Source: Typha latifolia (Eukaryota; Streptophyta; Magnoliopsida; Poales; Typhaceae). From it: 64,000 nucleotides of DNA. This document shows positions 41,531 to 51,480 of this stretch, piece after piece. Under the pieces are notes generated by a model that searched no databases, had not been told where the DNA came from, and was given only the letters and a program-made list of their open reading frames with translations. The translations under genes were made by a program, and so were the position numbers. Where the stretch lies: contig CM034105.1 in NCBI GenBank assembly GCA_019914945.1, forward strand, positions 9,610,001 to 9,674,000, read 5' to 3'. Within the stretch, counting starts at the first letter, position 1. Each line of letters begins with the position of its first letter.

Positions 41531-43009
41531 TGAAACACCCAAACCTCCAAATACACGTGTAAACCGCGTGGGTAAATCCTCCCACGCGGTACATCACATG
41601 ACCTGTCAGTACAAGGATTTCACAAGGCACACAACCGCATAAATTCACCATAAAACTCAACTAAAGGAGTCCGGATACAAGTTCCACAGGCCACAACAAG
41701 CCTTCCAAATATACATCCAAAATATTATGTTAAAGTCCAAAAAGATACAACGTCATCATCATACCCTCGCAGGGGCTTAATACAACTACGTACGTACAAA
41801 AAAAGAAAGAAAGCGGCTAGCGGTAATGCATAGCAATATTCGTACACATCTCAATCATAGGTTTACATGTTATGCATAGCAATAAAATAGCAGTCTAGTC
41901 ATCTCATGTCTACCAAAACAATAATCATACTTATCATCGCTCACCGAGTTATTCACCACACAGGGTAAATACTCCTACAAAACAATCATCCATCATCACA
42001 TACATCGAGGGGGGATATATACACACCTAGCGGTAATGTCACCTACACGTGTATGGCGACACTACATGTGACCGGTTGTCTGTGGCCATCAGACTCAGGA
42101 CCCCGGTCGTAAACCCATATCTCACTCTCTCTAAATCATCACCGCCCTCGGCGGGAGAATCGGGAGCCCTCGGCTCATCAACAGACGCCCTAACCCTGCG
42201 TCGTCGGGTACCGCTAGAGTTATATCCCCGCCTCACAATCATGTTCTTCTATCATCATAATCTAGTCCTGACTATGCAGTATAACTATCTGAATGCCACA
42301 CAGGCTTCCCGACCTCAGGTGTAGGCCGCTAATAGTATAGACATATATGATACACTCGCCCTTAACCCCGGGTGAGTGAGTAGGGTAAATCTTGCCTAGT
42401 CGAATTCGACTACTAATGATAGGTGGAAGTGGTGCGGTGTTTATGCGTGTATAAAGCATGTTATAGTCATCATGATCATTACGAGTCCATATTCACGGCA
42501 ATCATACATCTATGCAACGGTATACCATACAGGACACATGTAAAGCATTATCATACACATTAACATTCTCATGATACTATGATGAACAGGTTATGAATAA
42601 CTACATATGCAAAAGATATAACAGGGAGTACCAACTGCATGCATTAATACGGACATTTCCTACTGTATCATGTTATTCTAGATTTGTATAACTCTACTCG
42701 CCTGGGAGGTCTCCACGGTAAGGTAAAACTCGTCAGCTAGTCCGGTATCCCAAAATCTTCCTCACGCGGTGTCAATCCTATTAATTCACGCAAGTAAAGT
42801 CATTAGCGAACTACTAGAATTAACTATCTTATTAGCACATTTATGTTTAGTACGAGTCAAGGGCATCCTAGGAATCTTATATTATCCCAAAATTAAGGAT
42901 CAGGCTAATCAAATTAGGTGAAAATGGTAAACAGGGTTATAGGGTCCAAATGGCCCCAAATGGGCTAAGCTAGAGACAAAAAGGGGGGTAGGCCCAAACC
43001 CAACCCATA

Positions 43010-43285
43010 AGCAATAGGACCTTGGTGGGCTGGGGGCCCAGCCACAGCCCACCAAGGTTGGAATAGTGGGCTGCAGACTACAGCCCACTCCACAATGGGC
43101 TAATGGGCTGCAGCCTGCAGCCCACCCGGATCTAAGGTTGGGTGGGCTGCGGCCCGCAGCCCACCCCAACTGGGTTGGTGGGCTGCGGCCCGCAGCCCAC
43201 CCCAACTAAGCTGGTGGGCTGCGGTCTGCAGCCCACCCCAAGGGATTAGTGGGCTGCAGTGGTCTGCAGCCCACCAAGGGAGGAA
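43010..43285. repeat. Tandem inverted-repeat units GTGGGCTGC...GCAGCCCAC (G2 3' LTR)
   Basis: Seven or so units such as GTGGGCTGCGGCCCGCAGCC and GGGCTGCAGCCTGCAGCCCA, each self-complementary and separated by 15-20 bp (ACCCCAACTAAGCTG-like). The 5' LTR (55105-55305) has two fewer units. They could form a series of hairpins in RNA or single-stranded DNA. Confidence 0.85.
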
Positions 43286-43299
43286 AATGGGTGGGGGTT

Positions 43300-43840
43300 T
43301 AACCCCCCCCCCCCCACCCCTCCACCTTATCTCCTTCCACCACCGATGGAAGGAGGGTGAGGCGGAGGGAAGCGCCCCCGAGGCTGCGGGGACGCGGGGC
43401 TGCGGCGCGCGCGGCACGGGCGGCGGCGCAGCGCGAGGGCAGCGGCGGCACGGCACAAGGCCGGCGGCGCGACACGGGGACGGCGGCGGCACGGCACGAG
43501 GCCGGCGACGCAACGCAGTGGACGGTGGCGCAGCGCGAGGCGGCGGCGGCAAGGGTCGGCACGGCACGAGGCCGAGGAGGGGAAGGAGAAAGAGGGGAAA
43601 GGGAGGTTCGAGGGGGGGGAGGGCGGGGGTCGGCGGCCGCGGCTGTCGGCGGGTGTCGGCAACCACGAGGGAGGGAGAGAGAAGAAGAAGAGAGGCTGCG
43701 GTGAGCGTGGAAGGGATAAGGGAGATGGGGGGAAGGGTGGCGTGCACGGCAAGGAAGGGAAGAGAAGAAGAAAAGGAAAGAGGGAGGGTGGCAGGGTGGC
43801 AGGCCGACGCACGTGCTCGGCACGTGCGTCGGTCAGGGAA
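43300..43840. other. GC-rich CpG-dense block in the G2 3' LTR
   Basis: Begins with a C run and continues as GGCGGC/GCGCGGCACG-rich DNA, then purine-rich GAGGGAGAGAG and the palindrome-like GCACGTGCTCGGCACGTGC near 43808-43826, before a T/A-rich terminus. Repeated at 55325-55850 in the 5' LTR. By position it could be the U3 start (minus strand) with promoter or enhancer elements; no clear TATA box was assigned. Confidence 0.6.
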
Positions 43841-43889
43841 AATTTTTTTTTTTTATTTTATTTTATTTTATTTTATTTGGGGTGTTACA

Positions 43890-43906
43890 ACTATCCCCAA
43901 CAACAT
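43890..43906 (-). other. G2 polypurine tract
   Basis: Minus-strand TTGTTGGGGATAGT ends exactly at the 3' LTR start (TGTAACACC), the expected place for the plus-strand primer. Confidence 0.65.
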
Positions 43907-43924
43907 GGAATTTCGCCCTCGAAA

Positions 43925-45566
43925 TTACGCACCTGAGTCGATAAATAAATGAGGGTAGGTAGACTGAATCTCTTCCTCAGGCTCCCATGTAGCTTCCTCT
44001 ACTCCATGAAGCCGCCAAAGGACCTTGACCAGGGGTACGACTCTTCTTCGGAGCGTCTTCACGCATCTATCAATGATCCGTACTGGTTGCTCCTCATAGG
44101 ACAAGTCCCGATTTAGCTGGATAGGTTCTTCCCTCAAAACATGTGACGGGTCATGTAGATACTTCCTCAACACTGACACATGAAATACATTATGAATCTG
44201 CGATAGCTCTGATGGCAATTCCACCCGGTAAGCAACCGGTCCTATCCGAGCCAAGATCTCATAAGGGCCTATATAACGAGGGCTCAGCTTGCCCTTCTTC
44301 CCAAACCGAAATACCCCTTTCCATGGCGAGACCTTGAGGAAAACTTTGTCCCCGACTAGGAACTCTAGGTCTCGACGTCGACGGTCAGCATAACTCTTCT
44401 GTCGACTCTGGGCAACCTGTAAGTGTTCCCGAACCTTCCGCACTTTGTCCACGGTCTCCTGTATCAGCTCTGAGCTCTCTATCTTCCGTTCCCCCACTTC
44501 ATCCCAGCTGACAGGTGTCCGACATTTCCGTCCATATAACGCTTCATAGGGGGGCATCCCAATGCTGGAGTGATGACTATTATTATAGGCGAACTCAATT
44601 AGGGGAAGGTGTCGGTCCCAACCGATTCCGAAGTCCGCAGGCGAGGCACGTAGCATGTCCTCCATGGTCTGAATCGTCCGCTCCGGCGACCGTCGCCCGA
44701 GGATGATAGGCAGTGCTAAATTGCAATCGGTACCCGGTGACTTAGCAAAATGATGCCACGGCCTAGAGGTGAACCTGGGGTCACGATCGAGGTAATGGAG
44801 GCGGTGCCCCATGGCGAGCAAAGATCTCATCCCGAAACAAGGTGGCTCGATGATCCATAGAATCAGTGGTACTGACTGGGAGGAAATGAGCTGACTTCGT
44901 CAATCGATCCACAATCACCCATATAGAGTCCTTTTTCTTCAAGGTCTTCGGCAGACCCACCACAAAGTCCATGGTGATATGCTCCCATTTCCACTCAGGA
45001 ATAGGTAATGGCCTGAGTGTCCCAGCCGGCCTCTGATGTTCAATTTTGACCTGCTGACAAATCAAGCATCGAGCTACAAACTCTGCAATGCTCTTCTTCA
45101 ATCCTGGCCACCAAAAGTATCTACGAACATCATGGTACATCTTCGTCTCCCCAGGGTGCACACTGTAAGATGTCTGGTGGGCTTCCTCTAAAATCTCCCG
45201 ACGGAGTCCGCCCACGTCAGGTACACAGAATCTATCTCCAAACTTCAGGGTTCCTACCCCATCAAGGCAAAAACCCTTTTTACCTGAGTCTCGAACCTGC
45301 TGGAGGACTTGCAGTAAACAGGGGTCTTCTGCCTGTGCAACTCTGATCCTCTCCGCTAGAGTCGGCCTCACAGTTAACGGGGCCAGCAGTCCAGTACCCA
45401 CATCTTTGGCTACGATGTGCACATCCATCTTCTGCAGTTCTCGAAGGATGTCCTGCTGCTGAATAATCAAACTAGCCAAATTCCCCATCGACTTTCTGCT
45501 CAAGGCATCCGCCACTACATTTGCCTTCCTAGGGTGGTAGTTAATAGTGCAGTCATAATCATTCAC
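43925..45566 (-). pseudogene. G2 integrase with chromodomain
   Basis: Integrase inserts the DNA copy; the chromodomain guides chromovirus insertion to heterochromatin (family knowledge). From 45566: RNase H tail (HPRKANVVADALSRKS), zinc domain SYSVHPGETKMYHDVRRYFW with CLICQQVK, catalytic core start HITMDFVVGLPK, VDRLTKSAHFLPV. A frameshift near 44810-44830 follows; the second frame (44830-43925) has the next Asp in LDRDPRFTS, a locally garbled stretch, the Glu in SPERTIQTMEDML, YNNSHHSSIGMPPYEALYG, the GPYEILARIGPVAYRVELP GPY/F region, and a chromodomain near the end (PVRIIDRCV, VEEATWEPEEEI). Ends at 43925. Compensating frameshifts around 44700 replace the normal HPQTDGQ stretch. Confidence 0.85.
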
Positions 45567-46380
45567 CAGCTCAAGCCACTGCTTGTTTGTCTCATGTTCA
45601 GCTCCTCTGGGTGAATAGGTACTTCAAACTCTTGTGGTCAGTGAAGATCTCGCACTTCTCCCCGTAAAGATAATGCCTCCAAATCTTCAGGGCGAACACT
45701 ACTGCTGCTAGCTCCAAGTCGTGGGTAGGGTAGTTCCGCTCATGGTTCTTGAGCTGCCTGGATGCATAAGCGACAACTCCGCCCTCCTGCATGAGTACAC
45801 AACCCAAGCCTGAGTATGAAGCATCACAGTAGACCTGGTAGCCTCCTCCACTGCGAGGAACTACAAGGACGGGTGCAGATGTAAGTCTCTTCTTCAGCTC
45901 TTGGAAGCTCTCCTCACAATCAGCTGTCCATTCAAAACACCGATCCTTTCGGGTTAGCTTAGTGAGGGGCGGCAATTTTCGAAAATCCTCCCACAAAGCG
46001 CCGATAATACCCGGCCAAACCCAAGAAACTACGGACCTCCGAGACGGTGCTCGGTTGCCTCCAGTGAGAACAGCGGTGATCTTGGATTGATCAACCCGGA
46101 TGCCCTCTCCCGAGACCACATGCCCAAGGAACACCACCTCCTCCGGCCAAAAATCACACTTGGAGAACTTAGCAAATAACTTTTCTCTCCTTAGCATCTG
46201 CGGTACCAAACGAAGGTGTTCTTCATGCTCTGTTCGAGGCGAGTAAATCAAGATGTCATCAATGAATACCACCACGAACCGATCCAAGAAAGTGCGGAAG
46301 ACTCGGTTCATCAAGTCCATAAAGATAGCTGGTGCATTGGTCAAGCGAAAGGCATAACCAAAAACTCATACGGCCGTCGT
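45567..46380 (-). pseudogene. G2 RT C-part and RNase H
   Basis: Minus frame 46344-45598: [15 protein letters not shown], the catalytic [11 protein letters not shown] (FIDD, about 46240-46270), [19 protein letters not shown], then a stretch scrambled by two opposite frameshifts (about 46020-46090, where [15 protein letters not shown] sequence is expected), [10 protein letters not shown], and RNase H with [38 protein letters not shown] and [14 protein letters not shown] (D, E, D). A frame break at 45598 separates it from the integrase frame. Catalytic residues persist but the protein is disrupted. Confidence 0.8.
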
Positions 46381-47308
46381 AGGAGTACGAAAGCGGTTTT
46401 GGGATATCCGCTTCCCTAATCCTCAACTGATGATACCCAGATCTCAGATCGATCTTCGAGAAGACGCGAGCTCCACGCAATTGGTCAAACAAGTCCTCAA
46501 TGCGAGGCAATGGGTACTTGTTCTTCACAGTCAGCTGATTCAGTTGCCGATAATCAATGCAAAGGCGGAGGGTACCATCCTTCTTCTTCACAAACAAGAC
46601 TGGAGCGCCCCAAGGAGATGAGCTAGGACGGATAAGTCCCCTACTCAATAGGTCATCAATCTGCTCTCTCAATTCTTCCATCTCCTTCGGAGCCATACGG
46701 TAGGGTGCCTTGGAGACTGGTCCCGCCCCCGGGATCAGGTCAATGATGAACTCAACTCCTCTGTCTGGGGGAAGCCCCAGAATGTCCTCAGGAAAAACAT
46801 CTGGGAACTCTTGCACCACTGGTAAGTCAGTCATGGTTTGGGTCCCAGCTGACTCGATAGACATGATTGCCACCAACTGTGAACGGTCCACCTGTCGATC
46901 CTTACACAATCGACACTCCATGCCATCATTAAGCTGTAAGATGACCCGCTTGCTGTAGCAGTTGATACTGGCATGGTAAGCGGCTAACCAATCCATCCCC
47001 AAGATTAGGTCAAAGTCCTGCATCTCGAGGGGTAGGAGGTCTGCCTTAAAGTCCCACTCGCCAAAAGTCAAGGTGCAAGAGCGATAAACGTGGCGGACTT
47101 CCAGGAAATCTCCAAGTGGGGTGGCTATGACTAAGGGTTCTACAAGAGGTCCCGGCGCTACATCCACATTTTCCAGGAAGGATGTAGAAATAAAGGAATG
47201 GGTGGCCCCGGGGTCAAATAAAATCCTAGCAGCGTGTGCAAATAAAATCATAGTACCTGCCATTACGTATGTAAGCCTTAACAAAAAAATAGGAAACACA
47301 TTTTCCAC
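46381..47308 (-). pseudogene. G2 retropepsin and RT N-part
   Basis: Open frame 47308-46259. Protease: [13 protein letters not shown] with DPG at the active site, a form common in plant Gypsy proteases, and [19 protein letters not shown]. Then the linker ([20 protein letters not shown]) and [75 protein letters not shown] frameshift at about 46350-46380 ([10 protein letters not shown] in place of KTAFRTRYGH-like sequence) ends the reading before the catalytic FIDD, which lies in the next frame. Confidence 0.85.
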
Positions 47309-47399
47309 AATAGGTAGATTTGCACATACTTAGGAAGGGGGATCTAATATTATGTATGAATAGGACATACGTAAAACTTAAGACATGCTTAATTTACTC

Positions 47400-48675
47400 G
47401 GTTACCTGTGGCCACGTCATTGGATGCTTCGGCATCCCGTAGGGTCATAGCAAACACTCGGCCGGTACGTCCGCCCCGCCCTCTGCTAGGAGGTCCCGAT
47501 CGCGCGCCCCCACGACCCCTACTCACGGCAGTACTGGCTCCCGACGCTCCAGATATAGCAGGCGTGGTAGGAGTGGCTGGCGCTCTGCCTAACAGGGGAC
47601 ACTGCGTGCGGATATGTCCGGACTCTCCACACTGGAAGTAGGTAACGCGAGCCCCGAGGCAGTCACGAGATATGTGACCCCTCTTGCCGCAAGCAAAACA
47701 AACCCGACCCTCAGGAGTAGATGGCCGTGCAAAACCACCACTTTGCCCGCTTCTTGCTCAAGGCTAGCTGTGACCGCCGCCACCAACTGAAGGTCGGGCC
47801 CTACTCGGCCCGCTTGAACCCTGAGGGCTGGATCTACTCGGGGTAGTACTAGATCCCGCGCCACCCGCATAAGGGTGACACCTCGGTCGTAGGAAGGTCC
47901 CACCAGAATGGCCTCCACGAGGACGCCCATCAAAGCGGCCCGTACGACTTACTGCCCGCTCCTGATGTTGTGAGCGCTCCTCAAGTAAGTCCCTCTCTGC
48001 TATCCCAGCATTCTCCACCAGCTCTGCATATGTCAGGTTCTTCACCATGTTCACCTGCTTGCGGATCTCGATTCGGAGGCCCATCTTGAACTGGTCAGCC
48101 CTAGCAGTATCATCCGGTATAACTCTAGGGCAGAAGCGGGACAAGGCATTGAATCTGTCCTCATACTGAGCCACTGTCATATCCCCCTGCCTCAACTGGG
48201 TAAACTCCCTCGTCAGCTCGAAACGCAAGGATGCAGGGAAATATTTCTGGTCGAAGGAGTCCGAAAATGCCCTCCAAGTGATGTACTCCCCAGCAAGGCG
48301 ATCTGGCATCAGGCGCTCTGTGGCTCTCCACCACTCTTCCGCCTCCCCACGGAGAAGGAAGGTGGCAAAGGTCACCTGACGACTCTCCGAGCACTCAAAC
48401 GCAGTCAGGATCTTCCGTACATCCACCCTCCACCTATTTGCCTCCATGGGGGTGCGTCGTGCCGCGCCGAACAAAGGGGGGCTAAGCTGCATGAACCGGT
48501 TCAGCGACCAGGCGGACCCACCTCCAGTCTGCTCAGCCGGAGTAAAATGACCTGGCGGCTCCCTCGGTATGTGCATCCCAGACATGGCTGCCGTGCGTTC
48601 TCGCACTAACTCCTCGATGAGCCTCTCTTGCTTTGTCGACAAGGCGTCCCGAGCCTCAATGCTAGGCTGAAGCAC
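47400..48675 (-). pseudogene. G2 Gypsy gag with two zinc knuckles
   Basis: Start at 48675 (MLQPSIEARDAL) chosen as the first Met after primer site and leader; an upstream part may be missing. Retrotrans_gag core: FLLRGEAEEWWRATERLM, FSDSFDQKYFPASLRFEL, LRQGDMTVAQYEDRFNAL, KMGLRIEIRKQVNM and LTYAELVENAGIAERDLL. The frame stops near 47764. In another frame the knuckles follow: CFACGKRGHISRDC (intact) and YFQCGESGHIRTQC, where the first Cys is Tyr (about 47600-47705). Typical Tekay order gag-knuckles-protease. Confidence 0.8.
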
Positions 48676-48912
48676 CGACTACGGGTTCGTCGACAGGGGT
48701 GGAGCCGTCCACGACTAGTCGCACGAACAGGCCCGAGCACGTCTAGGCGGCATTCCTGCTAAGTTCAAAGCAGTTTAGCTCTTAATTTGTAAGTATAGCG
48801 CAAGTCGTGAGTGACTATATTATTCATTACTCCTAAGTATTCATTATTATTATCCATTTCCTATGTATTTGGATGATATATAGGAAGACTTGCCGAATTT
48901 ATGGTGAACCTA

Positions 48913-48926
48913 GGCTCTGATACCAA
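48913..48926 (-). other. G2 primer binding site (Met tRNA)
   Basis: Minus-strand TTGGTATCAGAGCC, two or three bases inside the 5' LTR end (GGGTGTTTCA). Confidence 0.85.
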
Positions 48927-48928
48927 GT

Positions 48929-49132
48929 TGAAACACCCAAACCTCCAAATACACGTGTAAACCGCGTGGGTAAATCCTCCCACGCGGTACATCACATTTT
49001 TGTCAGTACAAGGATTTCACAAGGCACACAACCGCATAAATTCACCATAAAACTCAACTAAAGGAGTCCGGATACAAGTTCCACAGGCCACAACAAGCCT
49101 TCCAAATATACATCCAAAATATTATGTTAAAG
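48929..49132 (-). repeat. G2 5' LTR, part 1 (left of G1c)
   Basis: The last ~204 bp of the 5' LTR (minus-strand sense), nearly identical to 41531-41735. It is interrupted at TAAAG by G1c and resumes at 53558. Confidence 0.9.
49128..49132. other. G1c target site duplication, left copy (TAAAG)
   Basis: TAAAG precedes the G1c LTR and is repeated at 53553-53557. The uninterrupted sequence is seen in the other G2 LTR at about 41731-41740 (TTAAAGTCCAAAAAG). Confidence 0.95.
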
Positions 49133-49177
49133 TGATACGATTCGGACTTCACCGACGTCGTCTCGAGCTTGGATTTA

Positions 49178-49321
49178 CCTTAGGATAAGATTGAGTTTTA
49201 GGATAAGATTGAGTTTTAGGATAAGATTGTGTTTTAGGATAAGATTGAGTTTTAGGATAAGATTGTGTTTTAGGATAAGATTGGGTTTTAGGATAAGATT
49301 GTGTTTTAGGATAAGATTGAG
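49178..49321 (+). repeat. 18 bp x 8 tandem repeat (TTTTAGGATAAGATTGAG) in G1c 5' LTR
   Basis: Eight head-to-tail 18 bp units differing only near the last three bases (GAG, GTG, GGG) and at the first unit's start. Each contains GATAAG (I-box/GATA-type core) and AGATT (a type-B response-regulator core); these matches are short and only suggestive. The array ends 13 bp before the TATA box. Confidence 0.95.
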
Positions 49322-49334
49322 TTGTTGGTTAGCC

Positions 49335-49342
49335 TATAAAAG
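49335..49342 (+). promoter_or_regulatory. G1c 5' LTR TATA box
   Basis: TATAAAAG in GTTAGCCTATAAAAGTATGT, the same core promoter context as in G1e and G1b. Confidence 0.7.
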
Positions 49343-49814
49343 TATGTGTAGGGCAACCAAAATTAGAATTGAATATTGAGAATTGAGTTTGCCTTGCCTC
49401 CTTCATCTTCTTCGCTCCCGTTCCCTCAATCTCCCCGGCGACGCCGCTTCTAATCTCCTCGACAGGCCAATCACCCTAGTCCCTTAGGAGTGGCCCTCTT
49501 CTCCCCCTTCTTCCAATTTATCCATCGCTATCCCTAACTTTTCCATCATCCATAACCCTTCCACCATCACTTTTACACCGGTGCCACCCCATCAACACCG
49601 GCCCTCCACAATCCACCATTACCCAGGATTTCGTGCCTTCATCCACGGAATCCAAAAACAGAGTATCCTGACGTTCGTCCACTAAACGAACGATATCTCG
49701 AGATCCCCAACTCCGATTCGCCTCAAACTAGATCCGTTGGAAAGCTCTTTTCCGGGCCTACATCATATCAAAATTTCACAGCGATCCAACGGTAGGATAT
49801 TTCGGGATCTGATC

Positions 49815-49980
49815 TCAAAGTTCCATGCAAGATCGTAACAATCTGGTATCAGGGCCATAGCACCAAAAGAGGGATCGTAACAATCTGGTATCAGAGCCTA
49901 TAGCCGAGGAAGGATCGTATCAAGCTGGTATCAGAGCCATAGCACCAAAAGAGGGTTCGTACCAAGCTGGTATCAGAGCC
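49815..49980 (+). repeat. Four-fold LTR-end/primer-site modules (G1c)
   Basis: AATCTGGTATCAGGGCC, AATCTGGTATCAGAGCC, AAGCTGGTATCAGAGCC and AAGCTGGTATCAGAGCC occur at intervals of about 39-47 bp, each preceded by a GATCGTAACA, GATCGTATCA or GTTCGTACCA LTR-end-like sequence. Only the last (49965-49981) should be the real primer site, judged from the 3' LTR end and duplication. Confidence 0.85.
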
Positions 49981-50005
49981 ACCGTTCCTCGGACAAGCGC
50001 TTCCA

Positions 50006-50990
50006 ATGACGACCACCAGATCCATGGCTGCACGGCGTGATGATGAAGAAGAGATTCTCCCAATAGAGGAGGAAGAGACGATTGCGGGGACTTCCACCCG
50101 CGGAACCATCCGATCTAATCGGAATACGGAAGAGCCTAGCATTCTATCCATGTTGGGGTCTATTTCAGAGCAGATGGCCATCAACCACCAGATGATGATG
50201 GAGATGATGCGGGAACTACGGGCGCCAAGGGAAGCAATGTCTAACGGGAAGGCACCATCGACCCCACGACGCGAGTCCACCCCCTTGAATCAATCCTCAC
50301 CGGTTCAGCCTTTGCAACCACAAGAGCCGCTGCTACCACCACCCTATGGGCGAGAGGCAAGCAAGGATGGTTACACCAGGACCGGTTGCGGGTGAACCCA
50401 TCCGACGAGCGAATCACCATGGAGACCACATTGGAGATCAAGATCCATGGGCGGGCCGATACGATCCGGAACCACGGCGAGTTGATCTAAACCGAAGGAG
50501 GGATCATCAACCCTTCATGGTGCATCCTCCGCCGGTTAGACAAGGAGTTGGGCATGATGGAACGAGACAACGGCATTCGTGGACAAGTCGTGCGTCTCGA
50601 ATTCCCCAAGTTCAAAGGTGGCGATCCAATTGATTGGTTGTATAGGGCGGAGCAATTCTTTGCATACCAAGGTACAGCGGAAGAATACAAGGTGACGCTT
50701 GCAAGCTTCCACCTTGAGGATGCGGCGCTTCATTGGTTTCGATCAGCCAATGCCATTGAGGCCATCGAAACTTGGGCTGAATTTTGCGCCGATATCACAC
50801 GGCGATTTGGAGTATCGGGCTATGAAGACTTTGATGCTCTCCTCTCAAAGACGGTTCAGAAGACCACGGTTGGGTCATACCAAGAAGAATTTGAGAGGAT
50901 TAGTAGCCGATGTCATCCACCATGGACGGATCGGCAACCGCGGCACCTTCATCTCCGGGCTGCGGGGTGACATACAAGCCGATGTGAGGG
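50006..50990 (+). pseudogene. G1c Gypsy gag
   Basis: Begins at ATG 50006 (MTTTRSMAARRDDEEE), the clearest gag start of the family. The disordered leader (ILSMLGSISEQMAINHQMMM, RRESTPLNQSSPVQPL) shifts frame at about 50350 and again near 50540; the core then reads VRLEFPKFKGGDPIDWLYRA, AYQGTAEEYKVTLASFHLED, EFCADITRRFGVSGYEDF and YQEEFERISSRCHPPWTD. A third shift near 50935 leads into the next frame (FISGLRGDIQADV). Single-base gaps, not stops, are the main damage, in keeping with its young age. Confidence 0.8.
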
Positions 50991-51480
50991 CTTTAAGGCC
51001 TAGAACCTTAAAGGAGGCCTTCCAAGATGCGGTGCTTATGGAAGATAAGCATAGGGCCATGAAGATACACTTGAAGCAGAGTTGGACAAGCCAAGGAAGC
51101 CGCAATCAAGCTCTACCAAACATAGCGGCAGGAAACACTAGCGGAGTACCAGGGCATCGTTGTGCTAAACCGATGGGATCGGTGATGCTCATCGATGGAT
51201 TGGAGGAAGCGGAGGATGAGCTTGCAGCTGAAAGCGCAGATGTGGCTGGACATCGAGGAGAAGAAGTTGAGGAGCAAAACGTGGAGGACGTTATAGCTGA
51301 AATCTCCCTCCACGCCTATTCGGGGACGGCGGCGCCAAAGACATTGCGGGTGAACGGAGTAGTCAAGAAGACCACGGTGAGAATCTTGATTGACACCGGG
51401 TCCACCCACAACTTCATTGACATGAGGCTCCTTAGGAAGATTGGGCTCAGTCGGAACCCACGGAAGGGTTCGATGTGACG
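50960..51480 (+). pseudogene. G1c gag C-part, half knuckle and retropepsin
   Basis: Frame open to 51478: GLRGDIQADVRALRPRTLKE, LKQSWTSQGSRNQ, then NTSGVP joined directly to GHRCAKPMGSVMLIDG. The first two Cys of the knuckle and the linker before it are deleted; GTACC is shared by both parental sites. Protease LIDTGSTHNFID with DTG is intact, but the frame ends soon after (RNPRKGSM) and the rest of the protease continues in another frame from 51482. Confidence 0.8.

Larger units (their letters stand above)
41531..43889 (-). repeat. G2 3' LTR
   Basis: About 2,359 bp. Compared with the 5' LTR it lacks about 290 bp (the counterpart of 53642-53930 is replaced by a short sequence at 41820-41842), but has extra copies of the GGGCTGC/GCAGCCC inverted-repeat unit. 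The region 43300-43840 is very GC-rich; long open frames there on both strands are composition artefacts. Confidence 0.85.
49133..49964 (+). repeat. G1c 5' LTR
   Basis: 832 bp, TGATACGATTCGGACTTCAC to GGTTCGTACCA. The first 45 bp and everything from the TATA box onward align with G1e and G1b LTRs, but the U3 centre is replaced by the 18 bp x 8 repeat. The last 150 bp contain several copies of the LTR-end/primer-site module. Confidence 0.9.

Noticed and set aside
43100..43952. Several long Ala/Arg/Pro-rich frames on both strands, repeated at 55200-55940
   Set aside because: GC-rich LTR of G2; frames are open on both strands because of composition, with no domain.
49191..49379. Frame of repeated Ser-Phe-Arg-Ile-Arg-Leu (also 52781-52969)
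   Set aside because: An 18 bp repeat is six codons long, so it stays open; it lies in U3 upstream of the TATA box.
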